Shown: piece by piece, positions 12,601 through 24,600 of the stretch
Layout of the letters: every line of letters starts with the position of its first letter
Position numbering within the stretch: position 1 is the first letter of the stretch
NCBI GenBank assembly: GCA_946811185.2
Contig: OX328101.1
Location: 28,628,122 to 28,692,121, forward strand
Length of the DNA stretch: 64,000 nucleotides
DNA from: Hippopus hippopus
Taxonomy: Eukaryota; Mollusca; Bivalvia; Cardiida; Cardiidae
Direction of reading: 5' to 3'
Translations under genes and position numbers: made by a program
Notes under the pieces: model-generated
Seen by the model: only the letters and a program-made list of their open reading frames with translations
Databases searched by the model: none
What the model was told of the DNA's origin: nothing

Positions 12601-15600
12601 TGCCTTTTGAAGGGTAGAAATCATTGTGGGAAAAGGAAAAAAATGCTAGTTAAAACATGGGGTTGTCTTGTTGAGAGTTAAAACAATTTCTTCTGAGATA
12701 TACTCAGCAATGCTAACCATTTTCCAAATTAATTAAGAAATACACTGCTTCTCATAACCAGTTCCTTTCATGATACTTACTAAAACTGTTTCCTTGACTC
12801 AAAACATAATCAAGAATTATATAAAACATTGTACGTAAGTCTTTAACTCTTTACCAAACAACTAAATTTTAGACTGGACCACACTGAAAGCATTTGCAGA
12901 CGACAAATTAACCATTACATAAATGACGATTTCTGTCTTTGATAGCGTAGAAAACATTGTGGGAAAAGGAGAAAATGCTGGTTACCAGCATTTTCTCCTT
13001 TTCCCACAATGTTTTCAAAAGCTTTCTCTTTCAGGGTCGTTAAAAGTCTGGATTGTGTTGTAAAGGGTTAAATTACAATTCAGAGTTTAAATGACTTTGA
13101 CATAGAGGGCTTTAAAAACATTGTTGAAAAAAGAGAAAATGCTGGTAATGAGCATTTTCTCCTTTATCACCACAATGTATTTCACTCTTTCACTCTTTCA
13201 CAGACAAACTCCATAATTTGAGCCTGACAGACAGGGCTTTTGAAAACATTGTGAGAAAAGAAGAAAGTTCTGGTAACCAGCATGCTCTCCTTTTTCCAAA
13301 AATTTCACCTTTTTATGAACAAATCCTGTAGTTTGAGCCATATTCAATCTGCCACCTGCAAGTGCTTTCAATGCAGTCAAGTCCTTCATTTTGTCTTCTG
13401 CTCAGGGATCAACATAACTTTTTTTCTTTTAAGTTCTTCAAGCTTATACCCCCGTCCGAACTCGTTCTTGTTGCCAAATGGAATCAAACTGTGTTCAAAC
13501 GGAGCAGATGTAGCTGCAACATTTTATGACCTGTTTACGAGCTTCATTGACGGGCAAGGACGGGAAGGGTGCTCCAGAACTTTGAGCCTGCTAAAAAATT
13601 CTTGCCGTTCATCCCGTCCTGTAATTAGACGGAGCGACAACGTATTTGAAATGAGATGGACATACTACAAACAGAACTGCCGTACTTCGATCCTATTAGG
13701 TCCATATTACCAAGTGCAGCATTCGGGCATCAATTGGCAGTATGTTTGCAAACTGACCAAAATCACACATTCTACCCCTGACTGCAACCTGTTTTACTTT
13801 TTTGGTAAGACAGGATAAAAAGTTCCAAGATCTAGTTTGGTGCGACAGGGGCTTTAGGCATTATTAGGTCAAAATTACATGTTCTACCCTGACGGCAACC
13901 TCTTTAACAATTTTGTTAAGACAGGGAAAAATGTTCTAAGATCTAGTTTGGTGTGAAGGGGGCTTTACTATTCTATCAATACCTTGATCAAATTGAGTAA
14001 AATGACCGGTGCACCATATCTCCTCAAACATTGGTTAAAATGAACACCTGCTGTATGGAAAAATGGATCTCTCTGATCAACTGAAATGCAGTAAAAAGTA
14101 TAATTATTATAATGCAATTTATAGGGAATGAAAACATTACTTACACAGTAGATCACTTTTAACTCTTTCCCAAACGACAATACTTTAAACGGGTCCAATC
14201 TGAAAGCACTTGCAGATGACAACATTTATTTGGCACAAATGATGAGATTTGTATCAAACAGTCTAGAAAACATTGTGGGAAAAGGAGAAAATGCTGGTTA
14301 CCAGCATTTTCTCCTTTTCCCACAATGTTTTCTAAAGGCCTACCTCTCAGGGTTGTTAAAACGCAGGATTGTGTGGTAAAGGGTTAAAAAAGAAATTATG
14401 TCAAAAGGAGAAACTGCTAAGACACTGTCCAATGTATTCATGTATAACATATTTATCTTACATTGATTGAGAAACAAGTTCTTACAACTTAGACTAATCT
14501 CTCTCGATTCTGCTTCCTGAGAACTACACCAGTACTCGCGCCAAATGTGTGGGCCAATGAACAATCCGAAAGTTTCATCATTTGGAAGGATTGATGAGTT
14601 AAGGTTAGCAGTACACCCATCTTTATGGACCTCTGTATGTTTCATCAAACTGAGATTTCATGGTCAAAATACTGTATTGAAGTTTGAGAATCATGGAAAG
14701 TTGTAGCAACAGGATCATCTCAGTCATGGTATCCCAAATTGGGTATGTACCAGGCTTATCAGAGACGCCACAATTCGATCAAATGACCCTTTGACGGAAA
14801 TATTTCTTCTTTCACATCCAAAATCTGTTGAATTTTACAGCCTAAAATGGGAAAGAGGTCAATAGCTTGGGGGAAAAAAAACTCACATAAAAGGTTTGAA
14901 ATAACAAAAGTTTGCAACCTCTCTGAAGAGTGATACTTGCAAATGTTTTTTAATTAACTCTTTACCTTCTGTAGACGACACCAGAAGCTTTTGTGGGCAG
15001 TGTAGATCAAGATCAGACTGCACAGAAGATGCAGTCTGATCTCTGATCTACACTGTCTACTTCTTTAGATTAAGGTCAAACTGTCTGTTCATCTTGCAGT
15101 GGAATCATATTAATAGCCAATGAAATAGTGTAATTTATATACTTAGTAGTGAAAGAGTTGAAGGTAAGGCTAGGAATTACTCACTTGTTATGGGTGGTTT
15201 GGGCACCATTTTAGAAATGTCCTGTGACCAGTACACTGGTATAGATCCCCTCATCTGTACAAAAGATGATACTTTCGTTTTCTCCAGACACGTGAGGGAG
15301 GCATCATGGACTATCTGTTCTGTTTCGACTTCATTGGCTACAGCTCCCTGAAAAATATCAATAATATGACGTATCTGCTAAACCCTTTACCAAACAATTC
15401 CATGAATTTATCATTTGGAGGAAGGCGACTTGTGTGAATACTGTGGAAAATGGAGAAAATACTTGTATACAACATTTTCTCCTTATCCCAACACAACGAT
15501 TTCTACCTTTGCAGATACAAACCCATTTATATGACTTACATTCGATTAGCCGACTGCATATGCTTTCAATCTAGAAAAGTCTACTATTTTGTTGTCTTCC

Positions 15601-18600
15601 TGTAAATACCGTAAATACTGTCATACTGTAAATAATTCTTTCTTTTCATCAAACATTTCATGTTTGCATAAACTGCGATCATTTTTCAGGCATACCAGAA
15701 AAATAACCTATTACAGAATAATATAATTGCATGGAAATTGAATAAGTGCTGGCATTCCAATTTGAGTGAAAGTACTTTGAAAGCAAAATTAAGAAAATAA
15801 TACAAAAATCATAATAGATAGGCTTACTTCACTACTGGCACCTCTTTTCAAAAATCTTGTCCCAGCAAACTGATTAGATCTTCTAGCAATCAATGTTATA
15901 TATATAGGTTTCCCATAAACACAAAGATCTTTAACATAGTTAAGTATTATAATGTATCATTTTTATCTATTCAGTAACATTGCTTCAATTGTATGACTGA
16001 TTTAACCCTTTACCAAACAATCCCTGGTTTTAATGACCCCAACAAAGACACCTTCTGAAAACACTGTGGGAATAGGAGAAAATGCTTGTAACCAACATTT
16101 TCTCCTTTTCCCACAATGTTTTCTACTCTTCCAAAGTCAAGTTTCAATTATTTTGTTGTCTGCAAATATTTTCAATTTGGACAAGTCTAAAATTTTGTCA
16201 TGTGGTAAAGATTTAAATTGTTTTTACCAGAAAACATAATACTCATGATGATGTGTGTGTGAAATCATCAATGTTCTTTAACCCAGTAACAAAACAGCTA
16301 GATGCCTGATTGCCATGTACAGGGATACAAAGCTGTACAAACAGTTCAGTAATAGCTGAGGAATTATTAGTTAATAATCCAGTGATATCATGTCTATAAT
16401 TTGTAGAACCACATGTATCAAAAATTGTTCTAATTAATAAAAAAACTCATCTTTTATTTTTTCGTAGATATATAACAATACAACTAATGCAGGTCACTTG
16501 AGCAATATGTACTGCAGCTACTCTTTTTGTAAAGATATCCCCATTACATCTAATATTTTACACTACAGATCGACCCTTTACTGGACAATCCAGTGTCGTA
16601 AATGACCTTGAAGAAAATGACTGTTAAAATCATTGTGCGAAAAGGAGAAAATGTTGGTAACCAGTACTTTCTCCTTCTTGAAAAATGTTTTCTACCATGT
16701 TAAAGACAAACTGCATAATTTGAGCCACATTTGGTATGTCATCTGAAAATATATCCAATTTAAATTGGTAAAAAATGTTGTCATTTGGTAAAGAGTCAAT
16801 TTTAAACCACTGTATGTATGAATGACGCATACTTTACCATTTACCATTGAATTAACACACTCATATATACAACTTTTCACCCTGCTGCAGTGGACAGCTT
16901 TTGAAAAGTTTTTGGAATAAGGAGCTACAGACTTTTAAATGCAATGCTCCTTAATCAAAGAATGTTTGTTATACAATTAAGCACATTACCACACTACAAA
17001 ATTTTTGACAGATCATTTGCAAACAACAAATTAGATGTGACTCAAATAGAAGGATCTGAAAGGTATAATCGATTGTGGGAAAAAAGCAAAAAATGCTGGT
17101 TGAGACATTTTCTTCTCTTCCCTCAATGTTTTCAAAAACCTTCTTTATTAGAGTTAGTAAAAACTTCAAGTTGTTGGGTAAAGGGTTCAAAGAGTCAGTT
17201 TTTCCTCTTAATTTACATATTTCTCTTGTGTGGCAGTTGCGCCAGTCAATTCTATGTCTAAAAATAACTTGTAGTACTGACTTAACCCTTTAGCACACAA
17301 TCAAATGTTTCAATGACCCTGTGGAAGGAGGCTACTGAAAACAACATAGGAAAGGAAACAAGAACATCCCATGTGGGTGCCAACCTTCAGCTACTATTGC
17401 TTGATTTTCAGAGAAAATTCTAAATAAAAAAAGGGGCATAACTGTGTCAAAAATACTTTGATGATTACCTGCCCTTGTTGAATGGGTTCTCCTTTTAATT
17501 GTTATCAACTGTTTCAAGTTTGAAGTAAAAATCTTCATCAATATCAGAGATACATTTTTATAAAATGTCAAAGGACGGCAACATAGACCATGATAGGACT
17601 ATGACAGTACCTTAGTGTTTTCGTAAAAAACAGCAAAGCTAAAAATGCTAGTCACCTGCATTTCTCCCTCTCCCACAATATTTTCTACCCTTCCACTGAC
17701 ATCTGATCATTTGAACCACATTTGTCATCTGCAAAAGCCTTAAATGTGGACAATTCTAAACTTTTGCTGCCTGAAAATACTATCATTTGAACCATAATTC
17801 TTGTCTGAAAAACCTGAACTTTGGACAAGATTGAAATTTTGCTGTTTGGTAAAGAGTTAAAAGCAAATTTTGTTTTCTGTAAGTTTTTTCTGCTTTATGT
17901 TTGTATCTTTGTTAAAAAAACGATCAGTGTGATAAAGTATCAAACAGTGCAGAAAGGATACTAGACTGCTGTATAAACCCATAAATAATGTACAAGATCC
18001 AGTCCTCTAGCACTGCTGACTCAAACTTCTTTAACAGGTAATTATTCCACACATATTTCCTGGCTGGTTTCACCTTTACACCATAAACTTCCTGCTTGGA
18101 CATTCTTGTACTTGTTGTGTCTGTTCTGTGGTCTTCAGTTTTACTGCTACCCATTTCTGCTACAAATAGATACATTGTAATTTGTAGGCCCACACGCCAT
18201 TTTTTAATAATTTAAATCTTTACCAGATTAGCTTAAAGTTAAATGAGGCTGACAAAGAAGGCTGTTCAAAACAGTGTGTTGAAAACCTAAATATTGATAA
18301 CATCATTTATGACATCACACCATTGCCATCATAAATTAGACAGCTTTTTGTAATTTAAATTATGAAAATAGAAATGCGTAACTTCAAAGGATAAACATGT
18401 CAGTTTTGACTGGTTATCAATTGTACATGAAAACAAACAGATCTGATCCATGTTCTATGAAAAGAGGGCTGGATGCATCTGCAAAAAGTATCAACCCATG
18501 TCAGCCTGTGCAGGACGACATGGGTCTATACTTTTTGCTATTCATAAATTTTCCTCATGTCAGAGGACCATTCTACCTCCAGATCCAGTCGATTGTTAGA

Positions 18601-21600
18601 TTAAATGGATTTCATGGTTCCATAATAATGTGATGACTTGTTTGGCATCATGCATCACAGAGATGTGTTAAAACGCCTTTTGCCAGAGCATAACACATAT
18701 CCTTTTTTACCTTTTTCAGATAATGTAATGGTTCCTATATCGCTTGCTCCAGCCATGTTGTATTGTAGAGTGTGGGTTAAATCATAACTGTAACTGAAAT
18801 TAAAAATTTCCAGAATTAAAAAAAAAATTCTTTTAAAAAAGTATTCATTTGGTGTTGCTTTTCCCTGATAATATAATGTTTTTTTTTAATTGGAGTTTAA
18901 CGCCTTTTGAAGAGCTTAGGTCATATCACGGCGGTCAGAGCACTTATGAATGTGTTTCCTGGCTGTCTCACACCAGTACTACCACAACTTCCTTTCCAAG
19001 CCACTGACTACTTTTCTCACATGCATCAGAGGTGAGAGGTGAAAAATCACTGGAAGAAAAAGTTTGCATCAGCCGGATATCAAAGCCCAAACCATTAGAT
19101 CATGTGTCAGATACGCTAACCACTGAGCTACCCGGCTGGGCTATAAAATAACAATCTGCAATACTAAAACACTGATTCCATGCCTGAACTATTAAGTATA
19201 ACTACCCAAATATTTCTACAAGGAAGCCATTCATTAGGGTGCCAAGTAATCCCAACTAGACATTTTTAGTAATATGGTAAACATAGCAGGGTAGATCAGA
19301 CTGTGTGTTTTATGCAGCTTATTCATGATATAAACTGTCAGGAGCAGCAATCATCATTAAGCATCTACTTAGACCAGATTTTGGTCACCTTTTGGAAAAA
19401 ATTTGATACTTTGAACATGGACAATCCCCTCCCCCCTATAAAAAACATAAAATGCCAAGAAAACTTATTTAACCAATTCATTGAGGGGTTCTGAAAAGTT
19501 TTTATATACCTAAAGTAGAAGTTACTGGATAAGTCAACACTCTGGAATATCTTAACATATCTGAAATAAGAAAAATCATATTCATAATTTTAGCACAAAT
19601 ATGATGATACAATGTGTGAGTTTTTAGTCTTGGCAACTTAAGAAACATATCACCTCCTGAACCAAACTTACAGTGGCTAAATTTGGAAAAAATCCTTGTA
19701 CAGGATAATTCATTCTTTACCAGAAGACAAAATTTTGGACTGGTTCACATTGGAAGCAATTGCAGACAACAAATCAATGTTGTTAAAATAATGGCAGATC
19801 CCTGTGAAATGGATAAAGAAAATACTTTGGGAAAGAAGAAAATGTTGATTACTAGCATTTTCTTCTTTTCCCACAATGTTTTCAAAAAACTTCTTCCCTA
19901 GTGTTGTTAAAACTTGAGTAGTATGATAAAGGGTTAACCTTGAGAGAGATTTGATATATGAAACTATGTGAAAAACAAATGAGGAAAAGGGAGATATCAT
20001 CTGTTACAGGTAATCTGTGTGTTTGAGACAAAGGTTTGAAAAGTCTTCAGCTGCAAGACTGTAGAAAGTTTTCTGCAGGAGATAGAGACTTAAGATTCTT
20101 CTGCTGTCATTTTTATCAAGTTTCAACTGTACAGAATGAGTAATCCGACACAGGAATGTAAATCACATGTAAGATGTTTTCTGAGATTGCCGACTGAAGT
20201 CTTTACCAGAGGACAAAATACTAGACTGGTCCATACTCAAAGCATTTGCAGATGTCAAACTGATCTTTGGAAAAGCATCTTCTCTTTTTTCCACAATGTT
20301 TTCAGAAGTCTACTTACTCAGAGTTATTAAAAACATAAGAATTGTTTGAGAATTGTTTGATAAAGGATAAACCCTGTACCCCAAAATTCCAAGTTTTAGC
20401 AACCATGAGGAAAAAGGCTTTTTAAAACATTGTGGGAAAAATAGAAAATGCTGGTAACAAGCATTTTCTCCTTTTCTCACAACGTCTTTTACCCTTTCAG
20501 AGACAGACCCGTAATTTCAACCATGGTTAATTTGCCATCTGCACATGCTTTCAGTTTGTACAGGTCTAAAATTTTGTCAACTGGTAAAACATTAACTCTT
20601 TCATTACTGAAAAAAATAAATTGTATTTTCTCAAAGGCCACAAATACAGTTCTGCAGCAAGATCAAGAGACAGTTCAATCAAATCTAGAATAAAGCAGTG
20701 GACAGTGTAGATCAGAGATCAGACTGCACATCCTGTGCAGTCTGATCTTGATTTACACTGTCCACAAAAGCTTTTGGTGTCATCTATAGTATGGAAAGCA
20801 TTAAGGTGATACCTGTGTTCTTCCGGATGGGATGCTGGGATGTTTGGAATATAGATCATGTTTGTATCTTCTATCTTGTACAGGGTGTGTCCTCCAATGA
20901 GGGCAATCTTTCTTCTCTTGGTAATCAGAATCATGTAATAGCCCTCCAAAAATTTTACAAATCCTTAAAAGAAAAATTCTGAAGAAATAGATTTGGCCAT
21001 CCTTGCTAACCCTGGCTGACTTCAATCATTTTGTCGGTTTAAGCCTTTACCACACAGTTCTATGTTTTAATGCAACCATAAAGGAAGGCTTTTGAAAACA
21101 ATGTTAATATTTAAACAATGATTTCTTTTGTTTCAAAGACAAATTTTATATTTTAACCATTAATCGCACAACAAAATTTTGGACTTGTCAAAATCTAAAG
21201 CATTTGCAAACACAAGTAACATGTAGCTAAGTTGTGTAATTTGTCTTTAAACAGGTAGAAAACATTGTGGGAAATAGGTGAAAATACTGGTTACCACCAT
21301 TTTCTCTTTTCCCCATGTTTTTAAAACCGTTTTCCTCAAGTTTGCAAAATTTGGTATTGTGTGGTAAAGGGTTAGGCGTTATCAAATTTGTTTATTGGTA
21401 TGGTATAAAATGCCAATTTTTTAACATACCGGGTATTTCAGATATATCACAGGTGGCCAGTGCACCTATCTATGCCTTCCTGGAGCTTCTCTTTTTTTAA
21501 CAGATCTTCACACACTATTCATTCAAAGCCATTGGCTGTTTTCTCACATAACCATTGTCAAATAATGATTAGCAGTAAGACAGGAATGAATTCTGTTACA

Positions 21601-24600
21601 CTGATTATCGTCAATCCTAAGGCAATATCAAATTTGTCATCTGTGAAAACTGTCATTTTGGAATGTCAAAAATAGTGTCATCTGGTAAAAAGTTAAATCA
21701 TGTTGTTGATTTAAACCTATTTATCTAGACTGATTACTCAAGGTAATTATTACCTGAATAAAAGCAAACCAATACTTGTGCCATGATGTCCCAAAGGTTT
21801 ACAGCGCTCGAACCTCAAAGGGGAGAGACTGACACTTTACTTCTACAGTACTATACCCTAACATTGCTACGATGATCATTTTTTTCTTTTACCATGATAT
21901 TTTAAAAAACTAGTCTACAGACAGAAGCAAAAAGTTGTTTGCAAGTGAAAGCATGCTATGGAGCTCTATCAAATTCTTTAAACTCACCTGCAATGCCATA
22001 GGCTGACACAGTTTTTGTGAGGCCAGTCTGTGGTTTTTGTTTGGTTGGCACCCTGTTACCTGACTCCAGCATTGTTAATAAATTTCTAATCTCCACTGTA
22101 TTATAAACCCTCTGAAATGAGCCATGGTTTAAAGTTACCCGTAGAGCACAAAAAAAAAAAACCCACAGATATTTTAACTCTTTACCACACAACCCTGAGT
22201 TTTAACAACCTTGTGAAAGGAAGCAATTGAAAACATAGTTGGAAAAGGAGAAAATGCTGGTAACCAGCATTTTGTCCTTTTCCAACAATGTTTTCTTCTA
22301 AGTAAAAGGCAAGTTTCATCATTATAGCCACTTTTGATTTGTCATCTGCAAATTCTTTGAATTTAGATATTTTTAAGTCAAAATTTTATCGCATGGTAAA
22401 GAGTTAAGGCTAGAAATGAGACCAGGATAATTGCAATTTTAAGAATTTCTAAGCTAAGCAAACATTGTAGACCAAAGATCAGACTGCATCTGCTGAGTAG
22501 TCTGATCATGATCTATACTGGCTGCAAAGGCTATTATCATTGTGAAAGGTGCTTCAAGGGTCACTTGACAACCTCCTGAAGACAACTTTTCTCATCTAAT
22601 AGCTGACCACTTTTAAAAACATAGTGGTAACAGGAGAAATTGCTTTTACCTGAAAACATTTTTTTAACTGCCTTTGAAACAAATTTGTAGCTGACAATTT
22701 TGTAAACATCCATGTGAAATAACAATCATCAGTATGAACGAAGATCTTATACATGAAGAAAATGAAACCAATGTGATACAGGAAGATTTTGAAATATTTG
22801 AAAATCTTAACCAGCTAAATACTTGAAACGAAACTTTCAAGCCCATAGTAAAACCAAAAATTCTGTTATTTAATTCTATGGGAAATAGTACACTTCTTAT
22901 AGGACAGTGTAGATCCAAAATCAGATTGCACGTTGCATGTATGCAAAAGGTCCTTGAGTCCCACTTAGCAGCCTAAGGGTTAATGTCAAAATCTTAAACT
23001 GTTTTCCAATGGGGGCCATTCCTGTAAGTTAAATTGTCTCCTTTGCCAGATAATCTTAAACTGTTTTCCAATGGGGGCCATTCCTGTAAGTTAAATTGTC
23101 TCCCTTGCCAGATAAAGCCTGAAAGTAACCAAATAACAGATTGGTCCTTTTACCTGTATTCCTTTGTTTTTATCCTTGGTTCCCTTGGTGATATTGCGAT
23201 AAATATAATATGATTTATGATACATGATGTAAGGTCCCCATGTAATTCAATTTAAATTCTATGCTTAGTCATCAGGAACTACATATATTTTGATTTGTAA
23301 AACAATCTTACTACATTTAGTTGAAATATTATCTCAAGAACATGGCTGTGAAGTGCAAGAAAATCAAGGATAAAATCCAAGTAATCCCCTTATCAGGACC
23401 AATGCAGTACTGGAGAGGAATCAAGGGAATTAACTGAAGAATAGCCCTCATTGGGATAACATGTGTATTATGTTGATGAAGTTCCCTTACCTTTTCATCT
23501 TGCACATGCAGATCTTTGAGTTCTGTTCTATCAATCTTGAGAACTCTAAACTCTGTCTCCATTGGATTGGAACCAACAATATAGAACCTCTACAAACAAA
23601 GCATTAAAGTACTTTACATTTTACCAAAACTGACTTCCCTACAAGGATTTTACTTTAAGCAAGTTTTGGGGAGATAACACCAAAAAAGTCATTGAGCCAT
23701 GCTCTGGCAAAAGGGGGCTTAATGTATCTCCAGGGTTTTCCCTCAGCATTAAAATTTGGGGGTCATTGTGACCCCCTGCCTCTGTAGTTGCGGGTCATTT
23801 CTTTAACTTTGGGGGTCAAAACAAATGGATCTCTTCGTCTCAAGCACAGATTACAATACATTTCACCTTTAAACTCCACGAAAGTAAAGTCTTTAAGTCA
23901 TTTCTGACGGAAAGCTCGATTTCAATTTTTGACAGACGATACATTCTCGTCCAAATGGCTGCTTAATGTGGCTTGATTGGCAGCTGTAGGAAGCAGACGA
24001 TTAAAAAGAATGTTACAGATTACGTCGTCGTGACATTTTCCACGAACAGAACAGACTGGTAATGTGTACTTTTATCTACCGAAAGTCGCGTAAAATAAGC
24101 TATAAATTACAGAGAACCCAACTAAGACTTTGACTGGGCCCATATTTACGACAACTGTCCACTGTACTTTATGGTAATAGTGCGTAAACCAGTACGCACA
24201 GTCTTATTCTATAAATAAATTACCAGAAAACCACTGTATCTAAAATAGACCCTGTAGTTAAAAAAAGAAAGTGAAGCAAGAACAGACTTGGATTTTTGAC
24301 GATTTATTCAATTTCCCAGATAATTTAGATTTTGGAAAGTTGCGTCACTGGTAACGCAGTTATTTATTTTGGGGGTCATTTGAGTTAAAATCGCGTCATT
24401 GATGGAGGATTTGTGCGTCATGGAAAACCCTGTATCTCCATGATGCATGATATCAAGGAAGTCATTACAGCGGTTATGGATCTATAAAATCCATTTTGTC
24501 TAACAACCGACTGAATCATGAGGTAGACTGGTCCTTGGTCATACAGAAAATTGACCAATAGCGAAAAGTTTCAGCCCAGGTCAGCCTGCGCGGACTGCGC

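Noticed and set aside
13282..13818. 178-residue ORF, the longest in the window
   Set aside because: It starts in an F1 remnant, spans a repeat with tandem units and shows no domain.
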